Assembly: GCA_019059635.1 (NCBI GenBank)
Contig: JAGVRJ010000014.1
Span: 434,001 to 498,000 of the forward strand
Direction: 5' to 3'
DNA: 64,000 nucleotides
Origin: Proales similis
Lineage: Eukaryota; Rotifera; Eurotatoria; Ploima; Proalidae
Shown: piece by piece, positions 21,995-32,540 of the stretch
Layout: each line of letters begins with the position of its first letter
How positions within the stretch are numbered: the first letter of the stretch is position 1
Program-made: the position numbers and the translations under genes
Notes under the pieces: generated by a model
The model's input: only the letters and a program-made list of their open reading frames with translations
What the model was told of the DNA's origin: nothing
The model's database searches: none

Positions 21995-22805
21995 GTCCTT
22001 AACTGCTGGCTGCTCGACTATTGTGTCGTGGCATTCAACCAGCGATCGCCTTCGAATGCTCTAAATCTACTCAAAGACCTTCAAGATTAAATGGAAGGTT
22101 TGGTCCCAGATTGACGCAGTCCTCGCCTGATCGTTCGCTTCCACTGCTCGCAGGTAAAACTGCAACCCCGAAGCAAAATGAAAAATAAAAAACAAGCAAA
22201 TTGACACCGCACTCATCTTTCTTATGCATCGAATTTATTCCTGCACGAGAGAGAGAGAGAGGGCTGTCTGGCTTGCGTTTTAGTCTGGCGCTCTTTGTCT
22301 GAATTGCATTATTGCAAAATAATGAATCTCCGCCAACAAACGCGCCTCTCTGCGTCTATTTTGTCCTTTGGCTGGCCTTTGTCGATTCTGTGCCCTCCAA
22401 CTCCGCCCTCCAACTCTGCACCGTCTCTTCTCGGTGCAGCCCTAATCTGCCCTGGGCCAATGGGCGTGCCTGTAGGCTCACGTAGCTTCTGCAGCCTAAA
22501 ACGCCTGCTCTCTTTCAAAAACCCTTGTCCTATTTATCTCTCTCTCTCTCTCTCGCTGCCCTGCTCGGGTCCTAGGTCTGCTTAGTGATTGGCGCAATTG
22601 TTTCCTTTTATTTTTAATGTAGCCTCTTTCGCGCACTTTCGTTTTCTTTTTTCTCGCATTTGTTTTGTGTATTGAAGAAATTTCACTAAAACGAACAAGA
22701 CATCAAGGGCGTGTCGCTGTCGTTTGTCGTATGTACATCGGTCCTTTCTGAGCGGCCACATGCAGCAGCCGGGACAGCAAAACGAAGAAATCGGCTTGAA
22801 GGCGT
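21995..22805. other. Spacer between SGSM3 and STARD7
   Basis: Contains the SGSM3 promoter side and the STARD7 3'UTR; TTTATT near 22609 gives AATAAA on the minus strand. GA/CT microsatellites occur at 22247-22261 and 22537-22553. No gene seen. Confidence 0.55.
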
Positions 22806-24059
22806 TCACGAGTCGGACGCATCGGGCATGGAAATTCGAATGGAATTGAACTGGGCTAATCGATCGGCATTTGAACAGTCGCCCTTTACTTGACGCGAGT
22901 CGAGCGTGGCTTTGTGCACTTTTTTCATAAAGTTGGGCAGACCGGCCGCTGCCATCCATTTGTAGGCTATTTTCGGAATTTTCGCCTTGTTCACGTCGTA
23001 GTACTGCATGACATAGGTGAGGCCGTTCTCGCTCGCATCGCCGTCCGGTATTATGACCATGTTCGACTTGAACTTGTCGACGCGAACAGCGCCTGACGGC
23101 TTCTTGAGATTTTGATTCTCATAGAGCGCAGACGAGATCGAATGTGAGACGAGCACGAACATGTTGCGCTGCTGATCGTAGCCCCAGCGACGCAGGAACA
23201 CGTACTCCCTGGGCGAGAGCGGGTAGGGAAAGCGCATCACCCAGTGGATGAGCTCTGTCTGGGTGGCCTGGTCGGCCTGGATGAGCTCGAGGCCCAGCAC
23301 CAAGTAGTCCCAGGCCGTTCGATATTCTAAATCGATTTGCGTCGCGGCAAACTCCAGGGCGCTCACGTCCTCCATTCGGCCGAGCGCTTTGTACTCGTAC
23401 AGGTCGTAGTCGATCTTCTTTCCGCTCGGGTCGTTCTCCTCGAGTCGAATGTCTCGGCGCCAAATGATCAGATCGCGATCGTTGTAGATCAGCTCCCACT
23501 CGCCGCTTTTCACTTTGCGGCTCAGCTCAAAGTCGACGACCGGCTTGCCTTTCGGATCCACTCGATGCTGGACCATTGACAATATGCTGTTGACTTCGGC
23601 GCTCACGTATTCGTCGTCCATTCGATGCTCATCCCAGCTGAACATGCTCACCGATGACAGAGCGGCCAAATAGAACGGAGCTTTTGGCTTCTTGCCTCCG
23701 CTGCCATTAAATGCGGCGTTCAGTCGCACACACTTGTGGCGTACATTGTGCACAAGAAGCCAGAAGGAGCTGAAGCCGCATTTCCTCAACACGAGCGCCC
23801 GCTTGCTTAGCTCGCTCAAGCGGCTCCTACCCAAATCGATGATTCGCTGTGCCCAGCTGCCGTTGCCCGGGCTGTTGTTGCTGTTGTAGCATGTCTGACG
23901 AGCCGATCCACCGCCAACGCATGTTGACTTGGCCGCTTTTACTCTTCGAATGCCGAGCGATCGGAGAAAAAAGGGCGAGACGCCCAGACGAGATGTCAAG
24001 TACGAGATTGGCCGCTTAATGAAACTGGCCGATTGAGATGCGCCTCCGAGGCCGCTCAT
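22806..24059 (-). CDS. STARD7: START-domain lipid transfer protein 7
   Basis: A 417-residue intronless protein. The basic, Arg/Ser-rich N-terminal region (SYLTSRLGVSPFFLRSLG) resembles a mitochondrial targeting sequence. The START domain covers about residues 165-390 and includes GEWELIYNDRDLIIWRRD, the strongly STARD7-like FPYPLSPREYVFLRRW, and the C-terminal helix region AYKWMAAAGLPNFMKKVHKA. In mammals STARD7 delivers phosphatidylcholine to mitochondria; the same role is inferred. The start is the first in-frame ATG. RFC2 ends 317 bp upstream on the same strand. Confidence 0.92.
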   Translation of the reverse strand: MSGLGGASQSASFIKRPISYLTSRLGVSPFFLRSLGIRRVKAAKSTCVGGGSARQTCYNSNNSPGNGSWAQRIIDLGRSRLSELSKRALVLRKCGFSSFWLLVHNVRHKCVRLNAAFNGSGGKKPKAPFYLAALSSVSMFSWDEHRMDDEYVSAEVNSILSMVQHRVDPKGKPVVDFELSRKVKSGEWELIYNDRDLIIWRRDIRLEENDPSGKKIDYDLYEYKALGRMEDVSALEFAATQIDLEYRTAWDYLVLGLELIQADQATQTELIHWVMRFPYPLSPREYVFLRRWGYDQQRNMFVLVSHSISSALYENQNLKKPSGAVRVDKFKSNMVIIPDGDASENGLTYVMQYYDVNKAKIPKIAYKWMAAAGLPNFMKKVHKATLDSRQVKGDCSNADRLAQFNSIRISMPDASDS

Positions 24060-24376
24060 TTATGCTCTAGAGAAGCAAACGAGTGAATCAATATTAGAAA
24101 TCAAAAGTAAAAATTCAACAGCAACACGGACAATCACGTCCATTGAGAATCAAATTGAACCGATAGAGCGATGTGCGAGTCTGACAGTTGATTTTTACAA
24201 ATTGCGTCTTTTGCGTACTTGCTTCAGTTGCACGAGTGAACCAGAAATACGTGAACGAGAAATAATGAAAAGAAAAGAGAGCGAAGCAAACTGATTGATT
24301 CGATTGACTAGACTGAGGAGAATTGAAAGAAAAAATAAAGAGATTGAATGCATTGAGAGGATTGCTCGTTGAGGAA

Positions 24377-25545
24377 TCAGGCAGCCAAAGTGGGCTTCGG
24401 ACTCTGCACAACTTTGGTCAGCTTGGCGAGCAAGGCATTCAACTGGAGAAGGGAGTTGAGGCCCATGCTGACTCGAGCGTGACACAGGCCGATCTGTTTG
24501 ATGAACTCGAGCTTTAGATACTCGGCCATTCGAGCCGTTTTGCACACTCGAAACGTAACGCTGATTATGTCCTCTGGCGAGTAGCCTAGCTTCCACAGAT
24601 GGCCGAGGATCTTGAGCGCTTCGTCCAGCTTCTCTTCGACGCACAGGTCGAGCATCTGCTGGATGAGCAGCGGATGCGGCTCGTCGCACACCTTGAACAC
24701 GTTCTCGCTGTTTATGTGAGAGAAGCCGTTGTGCGTCGACTGGAGGTTGTTGATGGCCTGACGCATGTCGCCTTGCGATGTGAATATGATCGCCTCGAGG
24801 CCCTCGTCCGTGTAGCTCAGCTTCTCGCTCTCGCATATTTCCATGACCCGCTTGAGCAGCTGCTTGTCGTTCAGCTTGGCGTAGCGCAGAATGGCGCAGC
24901 GCGACTGAATCGGCTCAATGATCTTCTCCGAGTTGTTGCACGCCAGACAGAATCTGGTCGTGTTTGAGTAGATCTCCATTATTCGCCTGAGCGCTTGCTG
25001 GGCGCCGTCGGTCATGCTGTCCGCCTCGTCCAGAATGACAATCTTGTGTCGCCCGGGCGGCAGAGTGACTTTTTTCTGCGCAAACATTTTCACCTTGTTT
25101 CGCACCACGTCGATGCCTCGGTCGTTTGACGCGTTCAGCTCCAGCACGGCCTCTTTCATAAGCTCAGCGCCGAGCAGCTGACGAGACAGGCACAGTATTG
25201 AGGTCGTTTTTCCCGTTCCTTGTTTTCGTGCACATTCGTTCGCGTTAGTTCGAGTTGAAGCAGGTTTTCAGCTCGCCTTACCAGGCGGTCCAGAGATGAT
25301 CAAATTGGGAATGTTGCCTTCGGCGGCAAACACTTTAAGCCGAGCGATCGTCTCCTCGTTGCCCACAATGTCGTCCAGCACCAGCGGGCGAAACTTTTCT
25401 ATCCAAGGCAGATGCGACTTGCTCGCTGGCACTTTTTAATTCAAGCTCAACATCTACCAAATTGAAGGCTGAAGCTAGTTTCTGCCCGCTTACCGTTCGA
25501 ATCAACGCCGCCCTGGTCGACCTCCATTTTGTTCGATGCGCTCAT
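24377..25545 (-). CDS. RFC2: Replication factor C subunit 2
   Basis: A 347-residue AAA+ clamp-loader subunit that helps load PCNA. Exons (transcript order): 25494-25545, 25282-25431, 24377-25218; the second intron splits the Walker A codons (GPPG|TGKT). Further motifs are the RFC boxes [15 protein letters not shown], the DEAD-type Walker B ([14 protein letters not shown]), the sensor SRC ([15 protein letters not shown]), and VCDEPHPLL, which points to RFC2 rather than RFC4 or RFC5. Phases across both introns are exact. It is head-to-head with PPOX, the start codons being 463 bp apart, so a shared bidirectional promoter is likely. Confidence 0.95.
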
Positions 25546-26008
25546 TTCAAATGTGCTTATCAACTTCCAAGCAACGATTGATTGTCTCTTCCTCTTGCCT
25601 TCTACTGCTGCTGCTGCTTCTTAATCGGCCGTTGCTGGTCTTTTTCTGCTTTTGGTTACTTGAACTTTATTATTCTTGTTGCGCGTGCCCGCCAACGATG
25701 CTTTCCCAACTTTTTCTTTGCTCTTGCTGCTCCCCTCCAACTTTTCGCTGCTCCGAGCTCGGTGTTCAACCAACACCACCTTGTTGAAATGAAAAATTGT
25801 TCGATTAAATCATCCAAGAGATGTTCGCTCGATGGCGACCTCCAACAGATCGGTGCTGAAAGGATAGACCAGTTGAGCTTGGCCAAATGCCGCCCAGCTC
25901 GCAGTTCATTGTTAAATTAGTTTGGATTGGTGAATGGGGCCAGGTCTGCTGCATGCGGCAACCAGTTGCTCGTTTTATAAAAACAAATAGAAGAGCAAAG
26001 GCACAGAA
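25546..26008. promoter_or_regulatory. Bidirectional spacer between RFC2 (-) and PPOX (+)
   Basis: A 463-bp head-to-head gap with no supported gene. Both 5' ends face it. No clear TATA box for either gene. Confidence 0.5.
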
Positions 26009-28001
26009 ATGCGGATCGGCATCATCGGAGGCGGAATAACGGGCTTGTCGAGCGCCTACTATCTGAGGAAGCTTGGACTCCCGTTCGACCAGGTGACAAG
26101 GCGCCGATGGACAGTCGCAGTTGGCCATCAAAATTTACTCTCTCTCTCTCTCAAGGTGTTGCTGTTCGAAGCAAGTGAGCGGTTCGGCGGCTGGCTGCGC
26201 ACAGACAAGTTTCAGCTCGACGGCAAACAGGTTCAGTTTGAAAAAGGCCCGAGGACGCTGCGAATCGCCACTCGCGAGTACAAAGAGCTCAATTCACTTC
26301 AGCTTGTAAGCACAACATCAGTGATCTCGGTGGCAACTAGCCGCAACTTGAACTCTTTTGTGACCACCTAGACGCACGAGCTCGGCCTGGCCGATCAAAT
26401 TGACCTGATTGCCAACAGTCATCCGGCGGCCACCAACCGGTACATTTACTTCAACGGAAAGATAAACGCCGTGAGTAAGTCTGACTGCCAGCACAAGATT
26501 GGCCACACCGAATCACCGTCCTGATAGAGCCAAAGCTGTTCGGCAAGAGCCCGATGATGGACAAGACTGCCCTCAGGTATTTGTGGAACGAGTACCGAAC
26601 TGCGCCGAGAGACGCCAGCGTCCAAGACGAGTCGATCCACTCGTTCATCTCGCGCCGCTTTGACAGCTCGATTGCAGACAACCTCGTCGATCCGGTCTTC
26701 AAAGGTGCTCTCATACTCTGCTGCTTCAACATTTCTCCGTTCCATCTTCAACACGATCAAAACCAAAAGGAATATGCGGCGGCGACGTTCGAGAATTGAG
26801 CGCCCGCGCGTTCTTGAACAAACTCTACGACAATGAGCGCGATTACGGGTCGTTGCTCCGAGGCGCATTGAAAAGCCTGAAAAGTAATTCAACTGCCATC
26901 CAGCTGCGTTTCAAACTTCAAATTAGCGACTTTTACGTGGCAAATAGAAAAGCCGGAGAGAATCGCGTATCCCGATTTGGACATCATGGCCGGCGCCTAT
27001 CTAAACAAATCGGTCTGGAGGTTCAAGGACGGTATTCAGCAGCTGTCCGATCGTCTGGTAGAGACCGTCTCCAAACAGGAGGGTGTCACGCTCAATTCAA
27101 GAGAGCCTGTGCGTCAAATCAAGTACAACGAGGCGAGCAAATCGTTTTTGATCGAGACTGACAGCAAGCAAGAACAAGTCGACTACATTATCGGAGCGAT
27201 TCAGGCCAAACGTAACTGACCTTAGTTCCTTAGTTCAGGCCCTCTCATTCAAATTTGAGCCCCAAAGACATGAGCAAGATACTGCCAGCCGAATGGGGCG
27301 AGCTAAAATCGCTGCTGGGCAAAATCGACTCGGTCAACATGGTGGTGGTCAACTTTTACTTTTCAAAAAACGTTCTTCCCGTTCAAGTAAGCCAAGTCAG
27401 TGCAGCTTGACTGTGCGAGACCTTACGGTTTGAATCAAGGGCTTCGGTTACCTGGTGCCAACCAACCAAGAATCGGCCATATTGGGCTGTATTTTCGACT
27501 CGGTCTTTGATCTGCCAAATGCGGACAGCACAGTTCTGACGGTAACGCACTCGATCTGTTTTTGCCTTGCGCTTCAATCTTCTTGAACTTCTTCTCCAAC
27601 CAATCGGACAGGTGATGATGGGTGGCGCTTGGTTCGACAAGTACATTCGATCAAAAGGCCAAGACGAGATCAAACAACTGGCATTCGATCAACTCAAGCA
27701 GCATCTTGGCCTCACAGATCAGCCTGACTTGGTCGACCTCACCATTTTGAACGTAAGTGCTAAAGCGAACTTCACTCTGCGTGCATTGTAAAAAATGACG
27801 CCAATGCAAATCTAGGACGCCATTCCGCAGTACCGAGTCGGACACTTGGACGTTCTGAGTCGTATTGACGAGAGCATTGGCAAACTGGGCGTTGGCCGAC
27901 GTCTTTATCTGGCCGGCTACTCTTACGAGGGCATCGGCGTCAATGACTGCATATTCAACTCGCGCAAGCTGATCGAAAGCATTCTGGAGAACAACTTTTA
28001 G
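26009..28001 (+). CDS. PPOX: Protoporphyrinogen oxidase (one exon junction does not resolve cleanly)
   Basis: A flavoenzyme of heme synthesis that oxidises protoporphyrinogen IX on the outer face of the inner mitochondrial membrane. The N-terminus has the FAD-binding GxGxxG (IIGGGITGLSSAYYL), then ERFGGWLRTD and the substrate-domain signature SHPAATNRYIYF. The C-terminus has GFGYLVP, MMGGAWF and the FAD-closing AGYSYEGIGVNDCI. Exons: 26009-26092, 26156-26305, 26372-26474, 26528-26704, 26770-26883, 26948 to about 27211, about 27234-27386, 27440-27541, 27612-27752, 27816-28001. Phases agree everywhere except exon 6 to 7. VDYIIGAI (27178-27201) and LSPKDMSKILPAEW (from 27255) are both PPOX-like but lie in different frames, and no standard intron joins them without a stop. 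Either a frameshift, an unusual splice or a sequence error is present. AATAAA at 28120. Confidence 0.9.
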
Positions 28002-28222
28002 CTTCGATCCGGCTCACATCGACAGAGTCAAATCGCTTCTATTTATCGGTTTTTGCGTTTCGATTTTTTATTTGTTTCGGAGAGGCATTCAACCTCTCAA
28101 CATTGGAAGAGAGGGCCATAATAAACATAGTGGACGCCGACTCGTTTCGAGCTGAGCAGCAAAGAAGCGAGAAGCAAACAAGAGAGAAGGAGGAGAATGG
28201 AAGGCAATTCCACTCGAATTGA

Positions 28223-29480
28223 TCAATTCTCGGCCAGCAGATACTGCTCGGTCTTGTAGGAAATCTCACGAGCAACCTCAGCGCTCAGTATCTCCCTGAT
28301 CTTAAATCAAGCTGACAAACAATGGTCGGTGATAAAGAGCGGTCACGCCCTGGCTTACTTGGTACGACTGAGACGCCTCATAGGCGAAGAGGATACTCGA
28401 ATCGTAAAGAAGAACGTGATTGGCTGCAAGTGCTTTGATGCAGTTGCAGATTCGACTTATGTTGTCCCGGTCGGACAATTGCACTGGCTTGAAAGTGAAG
28501 ACTGTCGATTGAAGAGTTCAATTTGACGCCTTCAGGTGCATTCACCAACCTTGAGACTTTGGGTGAAGCCTCCGTTCTTGCGACTTGCTTCCTGAATGGC
28601 TGTGGTCGTCACCCAGATGAAGCCGTTGCGGCCTAGGATTATCGAGATTCCGTTGGGCAGTGTGACAAAATGGACTTTTTGTCTCTTGATGAGTTGAGGG
28701 TTCACTTGGACAAGGCATCCTTGGCCAAGCTTTCCGTAATTTAGATTTCTTGTGTGAAGTGCCAGAGAGCCGTCCGAGTGCACGTTTTGCACTTCGGCCT
28801 AGAGTTAATCCGAATCATAATAGGTTGAGACTCAGGTTGACTATTGCCAGACATTCGCTTCTTACCGAAATGAGATCGTTCTCAACGAAAAAGTGCCGCA
28901 TCATTTTCTCGTCCTCTTCTGACCGGCGTCTCTATAGTTTCAAATTAAGTCTCAAATCAAAGCAATCGACTGAAGAGATAGAATAAAAAGAGAGACCAGC
29001 TCGCCGCCGGGCAAGTTAACCGATGTGAGCGGTAGTGAAGCGTCCAGAGTCGAGTTGATGTCCACGCGCCATCGGTTCGACTCGACCATGGTGATGCGAC
29101 CGACAACCACATCGCCAACGTCTCCGATGTATCTAAAGCCATTGAGCCTTTATTCACCGCCTGAGCGAACCTGCTCGCTGCGCTCTACCTTGACTTGATC
29201 GGCTGCACAAGAAACAAATTGTTCACTTTGGTCACGTAGCCGACCACAGACGCAATTTTCTGATTCTCGTTGGTGTATATGCCGTGGCCTCTATTGGATT
29301 CAAATTGAACTTCTTGCTCATTTAAATTGAACACTCAATCCAACAAACCCCATGAAAGCCGGATCGGTAGTGATCAAGTCACCTTGAGAAGCCGATCAGA
29401 TTAGATTGAGCCAGAATACGAGCCGAGCAGAGTGGGGCGAGCTTGCCTGGGGAGCAGACGTTTGAGGGCGAGGGGTCCAT
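28223..29480 (-). CDS. EXOSC2: Exosome cap subunit RRP4
   Basis: A non-catalytic S1/KH cap subunit of the RNA exosome. Eight exons (transcript order): 29447-29480, 29349-29382, 29189-29290, 29097-29132, 28866-28931, 28550-28798, 28359-28487, 28223-28300. The N-terminal domain has PGDLITTD, the S1 domain YIGDVGDVVVGRI and LHTRNLNYGKLGQG, and the KH domain LGRNGFIWV. These match human RRP4 nearly block for block. The first intron starts with GC instead of GT (CCAG|GCAAGC), and splicing there is needed to rebuild the conserved PGDLIT. It is tail-to-tail with PPOX. The minus-strand AATAAA (about 28067-28072) lies upstream of PPOX's own signal in PPOX direction, so the two 3'UTRs overlap. Confidence 0.93.
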
Positions 29481-29801
29481 TCTGATGCTCTGAGAAGGCA
29501 ATATCGGCCTACAAATGGGTCGGGAATATTCGCGTTTTTAAGACCAAGCAATTGCGTTCGATTATTACGCAAAATTTGAGCTCAAACCAAAACAGCATCC
29601 AACCGACTTCTTTTTTTGTTTTGTCGGTAGGTCTCGAACAAAATAGAGAGCGATGATGACGATGATGAGCCACAGAAGCAACCAGAGACGGACACAAAGT
29701 GAAAAAGAAGAAGCAGAAGTAGAAAATGGAGAGGAAACCAAAGGCAACTGGCTAAAAACTGAGTTGGCATTCTGAACAAGGTCTAAGCTGCTTTATTTTC
29801 A

Positions 29802-31047
29802 TCACTGAGAGGGTTTTGACCATTCGACCTTGAGAATAAGATGGTTGTAGCCGAAATCGTTGACGCCCCAGATGGCGCGCTGCGCGTCCTCGCGGTTTGT
29901 GAACGTGACAAAGGCGAATCCTCGCGACGTCTTCTTGGTCTTGTCCTTGGCCAAGAATATGCGGCTGACCGCTCCGAAAGGCTTGAACAGCTCCTTCAGA
30001 TCGTCCTCGGTCGCCTCCTCAGGCAGGTTGCTCACTCTCACGGTCGAATCATCTGTTTGTTTAAAATAAAGCTTTTCGGCGCATTATTCAAGTGCTCGAC
30101 CTATGTACGCACCTTTCATTGTGCCTTTGCCAAAGTCCATTTTTTTGCCAATCGTAGATGCCTGAGTGGCGCCTGCCCGCATAGAAGGCGGCCGATAAGC
30201 ACCTCCAGTCGAGCTGGCTGCACCCTGGGCCATCGGAGCCTCGGTCGCTTTAAGCCAATTAAGCCTTTCGATGAGCCGAAAAGGCGCCTATTAAGGAGAC
30301 AGTACCTTTCATTGCGGCGTCGGACTCGATCAAGTCCTTGTGAGGACACTTGGCGCTCCAATGCTCTCCCTTGCAGATGCGACATTTGATCATGAGAGTC
30401 GATGCAGTCGCTGTGTCTGTCTTTTCCTCTTCCTTGAGTTTGCCCGCTTAGCTGCAGTCAATCACTGCCGTTTGTTGCCAAGCGATCGCACTTACCACTT
30501 TGTTGGTTATGAACTGCATGAACACTTCGTCCGAAATGACCGTGGTCGCTGCGTTCACACCGGGTCCGTCGTTACTTGAATCGCCGAATTTCTTCAGCTC
30601 CTTCAACGATCATGAGCGCCCAAAGCAAGAGACCAAGGCAGAGCAACCGTTCGTACCTTTCGTTCGGCAACCGACTTGGACACGCGGATTTTCTCCACTC
30701 GAAACACATTTGTGATCTAGACGAAGCGAATTTTAAAGTCGAATCGTCGTCTTGGCCAATCATCTCGCTTAACCTTAAACTTTTTTTCCTCGTCGGTGAT
30801 GAACTCGATCACTTTTTTGATTCCGTCTGCGGACTCTTCGACAACTGAAAAGAGTCAGCGATCAGATGAACCAGCAAGACACAAAGCGAGAGAGATATGT
30901 AATTGCCAAATTTGCTTACTTGTCTCCCGCTCGTCAATTTCATTTGCCCAGTTAAGACCGCTTTTCAAATTTTGATTTAAGTGAACATAAGTGACTTAAA
31001 ATGGCGAGCAGAAATCGGAGGACGAACCTTTGCTCGACAATCGGCAT
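29802..31047 (-). CDS. EIF3G: Translation initiation factor eIF3 subunit G
   Basis: A subunit of the eIF3 scanning complex. Eight exons (transcript order): 31028-31047, 30920-30960, 30774-30844, 30657-30716, 30496-30600, 30306-30432, 30113-30247, 29802-30052. The N-terminus (MPIVEQSGLNWANEIDE) matches the family, followed by VFRVEKIRVSKSVAERK, the zinc knuckle CRICKGEHWSAKCPHKD, and a C-terminal RRM (VRVSNLPEEATEDDLKELF, RGFAFVTF). Every splice phase agrees. The first exon is only 20 nt. The gene lies 321 bp upstream of RRP4 on the same strand. EIF3D is also in this window but 17 kb away. Confidence 0.95.
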
Positions 31048-31482
31048 CTTGATGATCGGCGCTTGCTTTTGTCTAAAAAGGTTCAAACTAATGTTCAATT
31101 TGGTTGATTGGTGAAGAGAATGTCGTTCGTTGCCGGCCTTGTAAAACGAGTGGGATACCAGAGTTCGCTTATGGCACAAGTGGCCTCATCACTCCTGCCC
31201 CTTCGAGCCTTGAGAAAACCAGAGCTTGAACCAGAGAGCGAACGATCAAGCAAATCTGCTCGGTGACAGTGAATTCATCGCGTGCAAATTACTTGCTCAC
31301 TCGCGTATGCAATAAGCAGAATCTGGTCGAGCGAGAAGATATTGAATCTGTTTCAAATAAATCTTGACAATTTGACCTGAGTTTCAGTTTTGCTCGTCTG
31401 ATCAAGCTGGTTTCAACTGCGTCCAATTTATTAAAGCCAAACGGAATAGACCAGAAGGGAGGATTATTGCGCAAACTTAAGG
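31048..31482. other. Spacer between EIF3G and the orphan cluster
   Basis: AT-rich, no supported gene. Contains the EIF3G promoter and the 3' flank of orphan gene A. Confidence 0.5.
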
Positions 31483-32396
31483 TCAAAAGAGAAAACGACT
31501 GCCGAAGAATAGAAACAAGAAACTAAGAGCAGATTGCAGCCGAGGACCGAATATTGAAAAGGCCGCATTCATCGCATAAGTGGTGCGGTCGATGTCTTGG
31601 TCGAGCACCGTAACCCGACTCACAGATGTTGTTGTCGCATCGCACAGTGGATAGGCGGTCGGAGTGGCCGTGCCTGCCGAGCCGACCGGATGACACGGAT
31701 TCGGCACCAAGTAGTTGATGGTCAAATTCTTCCTGTAGATGGTCACCCTCGACTCGTAGGATATTTTGTAGTTGTAGTAGCTGTAGGCCGAATTCAAGTC
31801 TTTGCGTTTAAAAGCAAAGATTAAGATCTGGCCGACCGCAAAGAATGCACCTGTCACTTACAAGGAGAAGTGCCCATGAAATAGAAGAAGGTGCCCAGGA
31901 ACGCCAGGGAAAAGAGAAGCGTCAGCAGCCAGATCCAAACTGGACAGAACAAGAGCACCTCGCAGAAGGCGAGCGGCCTGCAGCACTTTTTGCTCAAACA
32001 GTTGCACCAGTGGTATTCGTAGGCTTGTGGAAACTGTCCAGAGTTAGTCTGCTTAGTCTCGCCGTTCTCTCATCAAGATGCTTCACTAGAACAAACCTTT
32101 GAGCAGCATCGATACTTTTTCGGTTCGCGCATGAGCGGCTGCTTGGGACCTTCATGCTCCATTGTGAGCACAAAGGTTTGGGGATGGACTGGCGGCTGGC
32201 GGGAAACTGCATGGACAGCAGGCACAGTGCGAACCACGGAGACGGGTGTCAGCCTTGCGCTGGGCTCTTCGGGCTCTGGGTAAATGTCGTAAGTGGCCTT
32301 GGCTGCCACTTGATTCACCGAGAGCGTTGAGGGAGAATTGAATCGATTCGGATCCACATGTGCTGGATTTATTCGCCGCACCTTGTTCGGCTGCAT
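31483..32396 (-). CDS. Orphan membrane protein A of a three-gene tandem family
   Basis: 262 residues, three exons (32097-32396, 31862-32033, 31483-31799), family not recognised. Layout: a cytoplasmic N-terminal region of ~95 residues rich in Pro/Val; a Cys-rich membrane-entry segment (CNCLSKKCCRPLAFC); one transmembrane helix (WLLTLLFSLAFLGTFFYF) ending at GTSP; then an ectodomain with NLTINY and a conserved PCxP motif (NPCHPV). A Cys-plus-Thr sequence LCDATTTSVS follows, and a hydrophobic C-terminus (ALSFLFLFFGSRFLF) resembles a GPI-anchor signal. The middle exon is 172 nt, the same as in gene B, and ends in phase 1 directly after the helix, as in B and C. ATG 32396 was chosen over the in-frame ATG at 32537, which would start 4 nt after the stop of gene B. 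Confidence 0.75.
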
Positions 32397-32540
32397 CTTT
32401 GGAAGAGTTCGAATTACAGAGAAATGCAAATAAAACGGCCTCAAGTTGATTTGGCTCCTGCGCGACCAGGACAGCCAGCACAAGATAAAATAAAAAATTT
32501 TAGAGCAGATTTGGCTTATTGCAATTATTTTTGGCAATGA

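Noticed and set aside
32396-32537. An upstream in-frame ATG (32537) as start of orphan gene A
   Set aside because: It would begin 4 nt after the stop of gene B and add a segment absent from B and C; ATG 32396 fits the paralogues better.
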